A stretch of 64,000 bases of DNA, taken from positions 1 through 64,000 of the forward strand of contig CABRYP010000002.1 in NCBI GenBank assembly GCA_902475245.1, written 5' to 3'. This document shows positions 41,036-52,247 of this stretch, piece by piece. The position numbers and the translations under genes were made by a program. This stretch comes from an uncultured Collinsella sp. Lineage in GTDB: Bacteria; Actinomycetota; Coriobacteriia; Coriobacteriales; Coriobacteriaceae. The notes beneath the pieces were generated by a model. It was not told the origin of the DNA and ran no database searches. It worked only from the letters and a program-made list of their open reading frames with translations. Position 1 is the first letter of the stretch. Each line of letters begins with the position of its first letter.

Positions 41036-42385
41036 CTACTCCACAACATGACCGATAAGCTCATAGCAGAAGCTATCGGTAAACTCGACAGTCAGAATAT
41101 CGCCCACGGACGCCTCGCTGGCATCCAGATGCACCGCGCCATCGGAATCGGGCGCCTGGAACCAAGCGTGACCGATCAGCTCGGCGCCGTCCTCGGTCTC
41201 CTCGATGCCATCGACGATCACCTGGGCGCGCTCGCCCACATGGGCCGCCGTGGCGGCAAAACCGAGCGACTCGGCCAGATCCATGGCCTCCTGGGCGCGC
41301 TCGAGCTTGACCTCCTCATCGACCTGGCCCTCCATCTTGGCGGCCAGGCTGCCTTCCTCACGCGAGTAGGCAAAGACGCTCGTGTAGTCAAAGCCGACGG
41401 TGTCCATAAAGTCGATAAGATCGCGGAACTCGTCGTCGGTCTCGGTCGGGAAGCCAACCATGGCCGTGGAGCGAATCACAATACCGGGGATGCGCTCGCG
41501 AAGGTCGCGGAACAGATCCTCGAGCTCCTGGCGCGAACCGGAGCGACGCATGGCCTTGAGGATGCGCGCATCGCAGTGCTGTACGGGGATATCGATATAG
41601 GGCAGCACCTCGGGCGTATCGCGAATCGTCTCGATAAGCTCGTCGGTCATGCCCTCGGGCTGCAGATAGAGCACGCGGACCCAGACGTTATGCGGGCGCA
41701 CAGCCTCGGCGACGGCACGCAGCAGCTGCGCCAGATTGCGCGGCGAGCCCTCGGCGACGTCCTCGTCGGCAAAGTCGGTGCCCCAAATGCCCGTGTCCTG
41801 GCCGATCAGCACGATCTCGCGCACACCGCCGGCAACCAGGTCACGCACCTCGGAGATAATGCTCTCGGCATTGCGCGAATGATAGCGACCGCGAATATAG
41901 GGGATCATGCAGAAGCTGCAAAAACGATTGCAGCCATCGGAAATCTTGACGTAGGCAACGGCACCCTCGACGGTACGCTTGACCTGCGGGATATAGGCCG
42001 CGATCTCGCGCTCCACGCCCAGTACGCCATCGATGACAGAGACGATACCGTCTTCCTCATCGGCCTTCACAAAGGCCGCGACCTCGGGAAGCTCGTCGGG
42101 CAGGTCGTCGCCGTAACGAGACGGCACGCAACCGCACATGACGATGGGGCATGCGCGAACGCCGTCCTGCACCTCGTTAGCGAGCTCGAGCGTGGTCTCG
42201 ATACTCTCGGACGTCGCCGAGGCGAGAAACGAGCACGTGTTGACGATAGCGATATCGGCATCCTGCGGATCGAATGCCTCCTCATAGCCCGCGGCGGTCA
42301 GCAGCGAACGCATGCGGTCGGTGTCAACCTCGTTCTTAGCGCACCCGAGGGTGATGTAGAGCACGGAGCCCAAAGGTGTATCCAT
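41036..42385 (-). CDS. rimO: Ribosomal protein uS12 methylthiotransferase RimO
   Basis: 449 residues. N-terminal cluster cysteines 15, 51 and 86; radical SAM motif CNRFCSFC (Cys152, 156, 159); C-terminal TRAM domain. LGCAKNEVDTD at the N-terminus and PYIRGRYHSR after the cluster are RimO-type and distinguish it from MiaB. It methylthiolates an aspartate of S12 in the ribosomal decoding centre. pgsA starts 9 nt after its stop. Confidence 0.95.
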   Translation of the reverse strand: MDTPLGSVLYITLGCAKNEVDTDRMRSLLTAAGYEEAFDPQDADIAIVNTCSFLASATSESIETTLELANEVQDGVRACPIVMCGCVPSRYGDDLPDELPEVAAFVKADEEDGIVSVIDGVLGVEREIAAYIPQVKRTVEGAVAYVKISDGCNRFCSFCMIPYIRGRYHSRNAESIISEVRDLVAGGVREIVLIGQDTGIWGTDFADEDVAEGSPRNLAQLLRAVAEAVRPHNVWVRVLYLQPEGMTDELIETIRDTPEVLPYIDIPVQHCDARILKAMRRSGSRQELEDLFRDLRERIPGIVIRSTAMVGFPTETDDEFRDLIDFMDTVGFDYTSVFAYSREEGSLAAKMEGQVDEEVKLERAQEAMDLAESLGFAATAAHVGERAQVIVDGIEETEDGAELIGHAWFQAPDSDGAVHLDASEASVGDILTVEFTDSFCYELIGHVVE

Positions 42386-42411
42386 GTTGGAGAACGGTCC
42401 TTTCGAGTAAG

Positions 42412-42909
42412 TTAGCGGTAGTTGGTAAACTGCAGCGGCTGGCCGTAGTCTTGGTCGCGCAGGAACTGGATCACGGTCTGCAGCGCGTCCTTAGAGGCCG
42501 AGGAAACGCGCAGTTTATCGGCCTCGATGGTCACCTTGACCTTGAGTTTTTGATCCTTGATGTCCTTATTGATCTTCTTGGCGGTCGCCTGGTCAATGCC
42601 CTCGACGATATGGCCGAGCACGCGCACGGTACCGCCCGAAGCCGCCTGCGACGCGTCCCAAGAGACAGCCTTAAGATCGATGCCGCGCTTGATGAGCTTA
42701 GAGCTCAGCACGTCAATGATCTGCTTGGAGACAAAATCGGCCGGGGCATTGATCGTAAAGAGCTTGTCGCCCTTCGAAAGCTCGATGGTGGCGCCGGAGT
42801 CCTTGAGGTCATAGCGCTGAGAGATCTCGCGGGTGGTCTGTTGGAAGGCGTTATCGACCTCCTGCATATTGACCTCGGACACAACGTCGAAGCTGGAATC
42901 TTTAGCCAT
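42412..42909 (-). CDS. YajQ family nucleotide-binding protein
   Basis: 165 residues, the normal YajQ length, with two ferredoxin-like domains. The N-terminal SSFDVVSEV and the C-terminal FLRDQDYGQPLQFTNYR motifs are diagnostic. YajQ proteins bind cyclic di-GMP or nucleic acid, depending on species. No c-di-GMP enzyme is encoded in the window, so the ligand is unknown. It lies between rodZ and rimO. Confidence 0.93.
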   Translation of the reverse strand: MAKDSSFDVVSEVNMQEVDNAFQQTTREISQRYDLKDSGATIELSKGDKLFTINAPADFVSKQIIDVLSSKLIKRGIDLKAVSWDASQAASGGTVRVLGHIVEGIDQATAKKINKDIKDQKLKVKVTIEADKLRVSSASKDALQTVIQFLRDQDYGQPLQFTNYR

Positions 42910-42935
42910 GGTTCTTCCTTTCGGTACGGGGAGCC

Positions 42936-44450
42936 TTAGTAGCTGTCGTACGAATAGTCATCTGAATCGTTTGCAGTCTGGCCGTCGGATGCCGTGTCGG
43001 TACCGTCGGTAGATTGGGCGTCGGTGCCGTCGGTAGACTGGGCGTCGGTGCCGTCGGCGGTATCGGTGCCGTCGGCACTCTCACCGTCTTCGGAGTCAGT
43101 GGTCTCCTTCTTAGGAACGGTAATGGTCACGCGCGCCACGCCCGATGTCTTGGTGTCGTAGCGAACCTTTTCACCGTTCTTGGTAACCGTGACATCGGAG
43201 GGCTTGGACGTGGTGATCTCGATCGAGGACTCGGGCGTGTACTCCTGCTCAAAGGGACCGGTTGCCTGGGCGCCAAAGACCGATTTACCGTCGACCTTGA
43301 CCTCGATCCAGGCGGTCTTGCCCTTGGCAACGGAGACCTTGACCTTGATAACCTCGTCCTCTTTCTTTTTCGCGTTCGCCTTGGCGGCATCGGAATCGGC
43401 AGAATCCGTCGCCTCGTCGGTGCCTTCATCCTCGTCAACAGATTCGGTCGTCTTGGAAGACTTCTTGGTCGTCGTCTTGGTGGCCGCGGGCGTCTCGGGC
43501 GTCGACTCGGGTGCAGAAGAGCCGCAGCCACGCAGGAGGACCACGATGAGCAGAATCAACAAAAGCGCCACGGCACCGATGCCGGCGTAGATGATGCGCG
43601 GATCGAGTCCATTGTTCTGGGGGGCACGTCCACCGCCGCGTCCGCGATTAGAGCCACCGCGACCGTTTACCTGCGGCATACGGCCGCGACTGCTATCGGG
43701 ACGACCACGATATCCGCCTTGGCTCTGCGAGCCGCGCTGACCCGAACGCGGCGCAAGCTCGCCACGGTTCTGATAGCCACGCTGGCCAGAGCGAGGCGCC
43801 GAAGAGCGTTGCCCGTAAGGCTGCGATTGAGAACGGAGGCGCGGCGTCACCTGCGTGGTATCGGCGTCGGCATATCCACCGTGGGAACGCCCGGCAGAAA
43901 CTCCGCGATAACCACGACCGGAGTAGCCACCGTCGCCGTAACCGGCGCGGGGATCGCGACTCAACCCGCGAGCGGCGGGAAGCGCACGATCATCCGGCAT
44001 GGGCGTACTGCGAAAGCGATCTCGCTGAGAACGAATCTCCTCGCTGGAGCCCGTCTCGGTGATATAGCCCGCCTGCGGAGGGCGCTGGCCGTACCGCGTC
44101 GAGCGACCACCCTGAACCATCAGAAAGCGTCCGTTATCGACCGACGAACGCGAGTTAACGTAGCCGGCAGCATCCTGAAAACGACCGCCCTGCTGCGAGG
44201 TCTCGCGTTCATATGCCATGAGGTCATCAAAATAAGCGTTGACGACCTCGCGCGGGTTAAGCCCCAAAAAGCGAGCATAGCTCGAAATCATGCCCTGCGC
44301 ATAGCCGCGCGGAGGCATCGATGCAAAGTTACCGGTCTCGAAAAACTCGATGATCTGCGGCCTGATTTTGATGGTGTTGGCGACCTGCTGGATGGAAAGG
44401 CCCATCCGGCGACGCTGCTCGAGCAGCATGTCACCAAAGCGTGCAGCCAT
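42936..44450 (-). CDS. RodZ-like helix-turn-helix membrane protein
   Basis: 504 residues. A Cro/CI-type helix-turn-helix (~1-80) is followed by a very long Arg/Gly/Ser/Gln-rich low-complexity stretch (~85-280), a membrane helix (~286-306), an acidic linker, a DUF4115-like beta domain (VKVSVAKGKTAWIEVKV onward) and an acidic tail with DGTDAQST repeats (~455-504). RodZ couples the cytoskeleton to cell-wall synthesis. No mreB is in the window. The start overlaps the ftsK stop by one base (TGATG). The gene order ftsK-rodZ-pgsA-cinA-recA matches B. subtilis (ymfM). Confidence 0.88.
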   Translation of the reverse strand: MAARFGDMLLEQRRRMGLSIQQVANTIKIRPQIIEFFETGNFASMPPRGYAQGMISSYARFLGLNPREVVNAYFDDLMAYERETSQQGGRFQDAAGYVNSRSSVDNGRFLMVQGGRSTRYGQRPPQAGYITETGSSEEIRSQRDRFRSTPMPDDRALPAARGLSRDPRAGYGDGGYSGRGYRGVSAGRSHGGYADADTTQVTPRLRSQSQPYGQRSSAPRSGQRGYQNRGELAPRSGQRGSQSQGGYRGRPDSSRGRMPQVNGRGGSNRGRGGGRAPQNNGLDPRIIYAGIGAVALLLILLIVVLLRGCGSSAPESTPETPAATKTTTKKSSKTTESVDEDEGTDEATDSADSDAAKANAKKKEDEVIKVKVSVAKGKTAWIEVKVDGKSVFGAQATGPFEQEYTPESSIEITTSKPSDVTVTKNGEKVRYDTKTSGVARVTITVPKKETTDSEDGESADGTDTADGTDAQSTDGTDAQSTDGTDTASDGQTANDSDDYSYDSY

Positions 44451-47227
44451 CAGAATCCTCCAAACTCACGATCTTCACGTGCCATCTCGGCGTCGACAGA
44501 CTCCAACGCGGCGAGCCCCTCCTCGTCCAGCAGGACCTCGCGCGGCTTGGAACCATCGGGCGGGCCGACGACACCCTTTTCTTCCAGCATGTCCATAATA
44601 CGCCCGGCGCGCGCATAGCCAACCTTGAGGCGGCGTTGCAGCCCAGATGTGGAGCCCAGCTGCGATTCCACCACAATATGGGCGGCCTCCCAGATAAGCG
44701 GGTCGTCATCTTGCGGTTCGGCAACGCCCGTGCGAACAATGCCGCCACCAGCCATGGACATGGAAGCGGGCGCCACGGCAGAGAGAATCTCCTCATGGTA
44801 GTCGGGCTCGCTTTGCGACTTAACGAACTCGACGATCTCGTTGATCTCGTCGTCCGAAACAAAGCAGCCCTGGATACGGCGGGGCTTACCCCAGTCGACT
44901 TTGGAGAACAGCATGTCGCCCAAACCAGTAAGCTTTTCGGCGCCCATCTGGTCGATAATGACGCGGGAATCGATGCCCGTAGCCACGTTAAAGGCAATAC
45001 GATTGGTGATGTTGGCCTTGATAAGGCCCGTCACCACGTTGGAGCTGGGGCGCTGCGTAGCCACGATAAGGTGAATACCAGCGGCACGGCCCAGCTGGGC
45101 GATACGGACGATCGAGGCCTCGACATCCTTGCCGGCTACCATCATCAGGTCCGAAAGCTCGTCGATGATGATGACCAGATAGGGCATCTTTTGCGGCGGG
45201 TTATCGTAATGCTCGAACTCGCCGGCGGCCTGCTTTTCGTTATAGGTCGAAATCTTGCGAACGTTGAGGCGCTCGAAGACCTTCAGGCGACGCTCCATCT
45301 CGGACACGGCCCACTGCAGCGCACTGGCAGCCTGCTTGGGCTCGGTCACCACGGGCACATAGAGATGCGGCAGGCCGTTATAGCCCGCAAGCTCGACGCG
45401 CTTGGGGTCGACCATGATAAGGCGAACGTCCTCGGGAAGGGCGCGCATGAGCAAGGTCGTGATGATGGAGTTGATCATGACCGACTTACCCGAACCGGTG
45501 GTGCCGGCGATCAGCAGATGGGGCATCTTGGCGAGGTCGGCGACAACCGGCGTGCCCTCGGCATCGCGACCGATGGCAAGCTCGAGCGGACCGCCCTTCA
45601 CATAGGGAAGCACGTCGCCCAGGTTGACGTTCTGACGCTTGCGATTGGGGATCTCGATACCCACAAGCGAGGTGCCGGGAATCGGCGCAAAAATGCGCAC
45701 CGACTGGGCGGCAAGCGAAAGCGCGATATCGTCCTCGAGGCTCGAGATCTTACTCACGCGCTCGCCCTCACCGGGCTGCAGCTTAAAGGTCGTGACCGTG
45801 GGGCCGGCAATCCAGCCGACGACGCGGGCGCTACGGCCAAACTCAAGCAAGGTGGACTGCAGCGACTCGGCAGTCTGTTCCAGCTCCTTGTCAGAAGACG
45901 CGGAGGACGCCGACTGCGGGTTGGCATGCAGGATTTCGAGCGGCGGGAGCTTGAGGCCGTCCTCTTGGTCGCCCTCGGCATCGGCATTGGTACCGTCCGC
46001 TCCCCCATCGCCGGCTGCAACAGAAGCAGCGGAAGCCGTGGGGGCGGAGGCATCGGAAACCTTGGGATGCTTTAGGAAGTCAGGGATCTGCGGAGCTGCC
46101 GAAACGGGATTCACGGCAAACGGCGGCTCGGACTCGTCAGCCTTGTCCGGATCGTCTTCCATCGAAAACTGTCCGGTGACCTGTCCTGCCTTGGCACGGC
46201 GACGCGGCAGTAAGGTTGTCTTGGCGGTCTCGAGCGGAGCCTCGTCGTCCTCGTCATCGCCCTCGGTGAGTTCGATTTCGCTATCGGACCAAGACGGGTC
46301 GGGCTCGCTCGTGTTGAGCTTGGGCGCGGCCTTGCCCTTCTTGGTATGGCGGCGCGGCAGCAACGTGGTCTTGGCTCGCTCGGCCTCCACGGTCTCGGAC
46401 ACATCGACAAACGGGTCATCGTCCTCGTCGTCATCCAAAACCGAATCGACATCGCCACCCATGACCGTGGTCACGGCGGCGTCAGTTCCCTTCTGACGCA
46501 GGATGCTCAGGTGCGGACGGGCGACGCCGGGAACCGACAGGGCCTCTTCGTCGCCCCACGGGCTCGCATTGACATCGGCACGACGGCGCTCGGCAAAATC
46601 GGCGGCGCGATCGCGTGCGGAGCGCAAAACGCCGCCCACCGAGAAGCCGATAATGACCAGGCCAACGACGACAAGGCCCAGCAAGACAACCATGGCAATA
46701 GGTTTACCCAGGGCGTTTTGCAAGGTACTTGCGATAAAGGCGCCAATGTAGCCGCCCGAGGCGGAAAGGTTCTGCGGCGTAAACATGAGGTCACACGAAT
46801 CGCTCGTGCCCGGCACCATCAGCGACAGGATAGAGACAATGGCCACAAAGACCACGGCGCCGCCCGCGACCGAGCGAATGTTGAGCGGCGAGTCCTCACC
46901 CAAAAAGAGCGTGGCGGCGAACAGCAAGATGACGATCGGCAGCACGTAAGCGCCCAGGCCAAAGCCGAGGTGATAGAAGCCGGCGACAGCAGCCGTCACG
47001 GGCGCCGTTGCCGGCGAAATCACGGCAATGAAGGATGCAATCGCCAAAACGGCAATGACCACGCCGGCGATATCGCGATTGGCCGAAGGCTCGACCAGGG
47101 GCTCGAACTCATCGAACTCGGACTCGTGGCCCTTATTGGCACGCAGATGGGAACCGGCACCCTTCGCAGATGCCGGTTGGTTGTTGGCCTTATTGCCTTT
47201 GGCGTTTTGTGCAGATCCGCGCGCCAA
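44450..47227 (-). CDS. ftsK: DNA translocase FtsK/SpoIIIE
   Basis: 925 residues from a TTG start; GGAGG lies 6 nt upstream, inside the rnjA end, and rnjA stops 1 nt before. Four membrane helices (~53-73, 93-111, 121-138, 174-198) anchor it at the septum. An acidic linker (~205-400) contains AKTTLLPRR twice, exactly 50 residues apart. The motor has Walker A GTTGSGKS, and the C-terminal gamma winged helix is complete (VESQLGSTSGLQRRLKVGYARA in outline). It pumps chromosomes through the closing septum. Confidence 0.96.
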   Translation of the reverse strand: MARGSAQNAKGNKANNQPASAKGAGSHLRANKGHESEFDEFEPLVEPSANRDIAGVVIAVLAIASFIAVISPATAPVTAAVAGFYHLGFGLGAYVLPIVILLFAATLFLGEDSPLNIRSVAGGAVVFVAIVSILSLMVPGTSDSCDLMFTPQNLSASGGYIGAFIASTLQNALGKPIAMVVLLGLVVVGLVIIGFSVGGVLRSARDRAADFAERRRADVNASPWGDEEALSVPGVARPHLSILRQKGTDAAVTTVMGGDVDSVLDDDEDDDPFVDVSETVEAERAKTTLLPRRHTKKGKAAPKLNTSEPDPSWSDSEIELTEGDDEDDEAPLETAKTTLLPRRRAKAGQVTGQFSMEDDPDKADESEPPFAVNPVSAAPQIPDFLKHPKVSDASAPTASAASVAAGDGGADGTNADAEGDQEDGLKLPPLEILHANPQSASSASSDKELEQTAESLQSTLLEFGRSARVVGWIAGPTVTTFKLQPGEGERVSKISSLEDDIALSLAAQSVRIFAPIPGTSLVGIEIPNRKRQNVNLGDVLPYVKGGPLELAIGRDAEGTPVVADLAKMPHLLIAGTTGSGKSVMINSIITTLLMRALPEDVRLIMVDPKRVELAGYNGLPHLYVPVVTEPKQAASALQWAVSEMERRLKVFERLNVRKISTYNEKQAAGEFEHYDNPPQKMPYLVIIIDELSDLMMVAGKDVEASIVRIAQLGRAAGIHLIVATQRPSSNVVTGLIKANITNRIAFNVATGIDSRVIIDQMGAEKLTGLGDMLFSKVDWGKPRRIQGCFVSDDEINEIVEFVKSQSEPDYHEEILSAVAPASMSMAGGGIVRTGVAEPQDDDPLIWEAAHIVVESQLGSTSGLQRRLKVGYARAGRIMDMLEEKGVVGPPDGSKPREVLLDEEGLAALESVDAEMAREDREFGGF

Positions 47228-47228
47228 A

Positions 47229-48899
47229 CTAAACCTCCATGACGACCGGGATGATCATCGGGCGAGTGCGCGTACGGCTCCAGATAAAGTTGGAGAGCGA
47301 ATCGCGCACGGCTTTGCGAATGGCATCGGAGCCGCTGCTGGTAAAGCTAAACTTGCCCTTCTCGATCGTCTTCATGATGGCTGCGGAGGCATCCTCGGAG
47401 AACTGATCGTCGATGGCAAACGAAACGCCGCGGCCCGAGAACTCGATAGCCTCGATCTTCTTGTGCTTGAGCGAGACGATGGCAACGGCCGTGACCATAC
47501 CGTCGTTGGCGAGCTTTTGGCGATCGCGCAGGACGATGGGATCGGTGTCACCGATGCGCAGACCGTCGACATAGACGACGCCGGACTCGACGGGCGTACC
47601 GCGCTTTACGATACCACCGCGCATCTCGAGCGTGTCACCGTTGTCGAGGATAAAGATGTGATCGTCCTTGATGCCCATCTTACGGGCAAGCTGGGCATGG
47701 GCGCGCAGATGCACGGCTTCGCCGTGAACCGGCATAAAGTAGGTAGGCTTGGCCATGGCCATCAGAAGCTTGAGCTCCTCCTGGCTGCCGTGGCCCGAGA
47801 CATGAACGAGTGCGCGATTCTTATCCCAGACGTCGCAGCCGAGCTTGGCCAGGCTGTTGACGACCTGCTGGACGGCCTTCTCGTTGCCGGGAACGGGAGT
47901 TGCCGAAAGAATGACGGTATCGCCCTCGTGGATGGAGAGCGTCTTGTGCTCGCCGTTAGCCATGCGGGACAGGGCCGACAGCGGCTCGCCCTGCGAACCG
48001 GTGCACATGACGACGATCTTATCGTCAGGCAGGTTATCGATATCGAAGGCATCGAGGATATCGGCATCGTCGATGTTGAGGTAGCCCAGCTCGCGCGCCA
48101 CGCGGGTGTTGGTGAGCATGGAGCGTCCGGTCACGACGACCTTGCGGCCGCACTTGCGAGCGGCGTCGCAAATCTGCTGTAGGCGATGGATGTGGCTCGA
48201 GAACGACGCGACGAACACGCGGCCCGGGGCGTTCTTGATGGCGTGCAGCAGGTTGGGGCCGACTTCGGCCTCGGACTTGGTAAAGCCCGGAACCGTGGCG
48301 TTGGTGGAGTCGGAAAGCAGCAGGTCGATGCCCTGTTTAGCAAAGCGGCTGATGGCGGCATAGTCGGGCGTGACGCCATCGATGGGCGTCTGGTCGAGCT
48401 TAAAATCGCCCGTGTGCATGACGGTGCCCTGATTGGTGCGAATGAACACGCCCAGAGCGCCGGGGATGGAGTGCGTCATGGAGAAGAAATCGAGCGAGAT
48501 GCCACCGAGATTGACGTGGCTGCCGCCCTTGACCTCACGGAACTTGGGCGCGCGAATGCGGAACTCGGAGAGCTTACCCTCGATAAAACCGAGCGTCAGC
48601 TTGCTCGAGAAGATGGGCACCTTGTTGTTGAGGTCCTGCAGCAGGTACGGAAGCGAACCGGTGTGGTCCTCGTGGCCATGGGTGACGATGATGCCGCGGA
48701 GCTTCTCCTCGTTCTCCAGGACATAGGTGTAGTCGGGAAGCACCAGGTCGATACCGGGCTGGGAGTCGTCGGGGAACATGAGGCCGGCGTCGACGAGCAC
48801 CATGTCGTCGCCGCACTCGAAGACCGTCATGTTCTTACCGATGCCATCAAGGCCACCGAGCGGGATGATCTTCAAGGGAGATGATTTTTTAGCTGCCAT
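47229..48899 (-). CDS. rnj: Ribonuclease J
   Basis: 556 residues from the ATG at 48899. The metallo-beta-lactamase motif is THGHEDHTG, with further ligands in MTHSIPGALGV and HTGDFKLD. The beta-CASP region has SDSTNA and VSGHGSQEE, and a C-terminal dimerisation domain follows. RNase J has 5'-3' exonuclease and endonuclease activity in mRNA decay and rRNA maturation. A single copy is seen here; pnp lies just upstream. Confidence 0.95.
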   Translation of the reverse strand: MAAKKSSPLKIIPLGGLDGIGKNMTVFECGDDMVLVDAGLMFPDDSQPGIDLVLPDYTYVLENEEKLRGIIVTHGHEDHTGSLPYLLQDLNNKVPIFSSKLTLGFIEGKLSEFRIRAPKFREVKGGSHVNLGGISLDFFSMTHSIPGALGVFIRTNQGTVMHTGDFKLDQTPIDGVTPDYAAISRFAKQGIDLLLSDSTNATVPGFTKSEAEVGPNLLHAIKNAPGRVFVASFSSHIHRLQQICDAARKCGRKVVVTGRSMLTNTRVARELGYLNIDDADILDAFDIDNLPDDKIVVMCTGSQGEPLSALSRMANGEHKTLSIHEGDTVILSATPVPGNEKAVQQVVNSLAKLGCDVWDKNRALVHVSGHGSQEELKLLMAMAKPTYFMPVHGEAVHLRAHAQLARKMGIKDDHIFILDNGDTLEMRGGIVKRGTPVESGVVYVDGLRIGDTDPIVLRDRQKLANDGMVTAVAIVSLKHKKIEAIEFSGRGVSFAIDDQFSEDASAAIMKTIEKGKFSFTSSGSDAIRKAVRDSLSNFIWSRTRTRPMIIPVVMEV

Positions 48900-49087
48900 A
48901 GGTTCGTGTGGTTTCCTTTCTTCGAAACGGGTCTGGAACAACCGACGGGGCGCTTCTGGCAAACCGACCGCCGGGAACGTACAAACATGCATCACAGAGT
49001 CGATGCAATAACCACAGTATGATACCCATTTGCCCACCAGCAGACCACCCATGCATCAAAGCCCCATCTGAACTGGTCTATCCCGCC

Positions 49088-49230
49088 GGTCTGGGGCCAT
49101 CGGGGGCCGCGGCGAGTTAAGTTTGCTGCTCTACAGTCCTGCGCAAGACGGAAAGCACATTAAGTGCTTTCCTTTGCGTGCGGAACTCGCGACAAACTTA
49201 ACTCGCCCCGGCCCCCGATGGCCCCAGACC
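49088..49230. repeat. Family B hairpin element, unit 1
   Basis: The 37-nt arms 49088-49124 and 49194-49230 are reverse complements with one mismatch. The 69-nt core includes CTGCTCTACAGTCCTGC, the inner hairpin GGAAAGCAC-ATTA-AGTGCTTTCC (overlapping pairs) and GTGCGGAACTCGCGA. The arms have no similarity to those of unit 2 except the innermost AGTTT. Confidence 0.85.
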
Positions 49231-49359
49231 TGCCAAAAAGGGACAGGTTTATTTTGGGCGGTTTTATCAGGGGATATGCCAAGGGTGCAGGTATCGACAG
49301 CTCAGAAAATAAGAAAACTGAATAGACTATCTGACAAAATCGCAAGCAGCACCCACCAG

Positions 49360-49505
49360 CCCTTTTGCTATTTCCGGCGGGGGCCGCGGGTAAAGTTTAT
49401 CGCGAGTTCCGCACGAGCCGGAGAGCACTTAATGTGCTCTCCGCGCGAGCAGGACTGTAGAGCAGGAAACTTTACCCGCGGACCCCGCCGGGAATAGCAA
49501 AAGGG
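49360..49505. repeat. Family B hairpin element, unit 2 (inverted)
   Basis: The 39-nt arms 49360-49398 and 49467-49505 match at 37 positions. The 68-nt core is the reverse complement of the unit 1 core with small changes. The inner hairpin reads GGAGAGCAC/GTGCTCTCC, a compensatory change relative to unit 1. The right arm ends inside the pnp terminator (49497-49526). Confidence 0.85.
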
Positions 49506-49526
49506 CGACCCCTTTAGGAGTCGCCC
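49497..49526 (-). terminator. Terminator of pnp
   Basis: On the minus strand GGGCGACTCC-TAAA-GGGGTCGCCC followed by TTTT. The last three stem bases and the T-run also belong to the right arm of the family B unit 2. Confidence 0.85.
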
Positions 49527-49551
49527 TTGTTGAGCTGATTATGTACGGCTG

Positions 49552-51798
<2,247 letters not shown>

Positions 51799-51901
51799 TG
51801 TTCTCCTTTACCCCACAGGCCCCTTGCCTGCGGGCTTCTCATGTGACGCGGGCCCCCTGCCCCCGCCACGCTTCAGAGCGTGATTGTTCACGCCCTTACA
51901 C

Positions 51902-51932
51902 AAAAAGAGCGCCCCGCTGCGCAGGACGCTCT
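51902..51932 (-). terminator. Terminator of rpsO
   Basis: On the minus strand AGAGCG, a GC-rich loop, CGCTCT and then TTTTT, 17 nt after the rpsO stop. Confidence 0.8.
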
Positions 51933-51948
51933 TAGCATGTACAAATCC

Positions 51949-52227
51949 TTACTGGATGTTGTCGCGGATGCCCAGAGCCTTGATGAGCTCACGGTACTCG
52001 ACGATGTCGTTCTTCTTGATGTAGGAGAGAAGACGACGACGGCGGCCGACGAGCATGAGCAGGCCACGACGGGTGTGGAAGTCCTTCTGGTGGGACTTCA
52101 TGTGCTCGGTCAGCTCCTTGATGCGCTCGGACAGGATGGCGACCTGAACCTTGGGGTTGCCGGTGTCGACCGGGGTGTTACCGAACTGGGCAGTCAGCTC
52201 AGCCTTGCGCTCTTTGGAAACAGTCAT
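51949..52227 (-). CDS. rpsO: 30S ribosomal protein uS15
   Basis: 92 residues from the ATG at 52227, with GAAAGGTG upstream. The helical S15 fold is evident (VQVAILSERIKELTEHMK, then HTRRGLLMLVGRRRRLL). It binds 16S rRNA early in 30S assembly and commonly represses its own mRNA. A palindrome over the transcription start is described separately. Confidence 0.98.
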   Translation of the reverse strand: MTVSKERKAELTAQFGNTPVDTGNPKVQVAILSERIKELTEHMKSHQKDFHTRRGLLMLVGRRRRLLSYIKKNDIVEYRELIKALGIRDNIQ

Positions 52228-52247
52228 TGTTTCACCTTTCGTTTCTT

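Larger units (their letters stand above)
48900..49551. other. Gene-free region between pnp and rnj with family B hairpins
   Basis: 48900-49087 is the rnj leader/promoter region; no confident promoter is seen. 49088-49230 and 49360-49505 are the two family B hairpins. The 129-nt interval between them is AT-richer and has no gene. 49497-49526 is the pnp terminator. Confidence 0.7.

Noticed and set aside
39932..42415. 827-codon open frame on the plus strand
   Set aside because: It lies antisense to cinA, pgsA and rimO, which have clear family motifs. High-GC codon use on the minus strand creates long antisense frames. No ribosome binding site or domain is seen.
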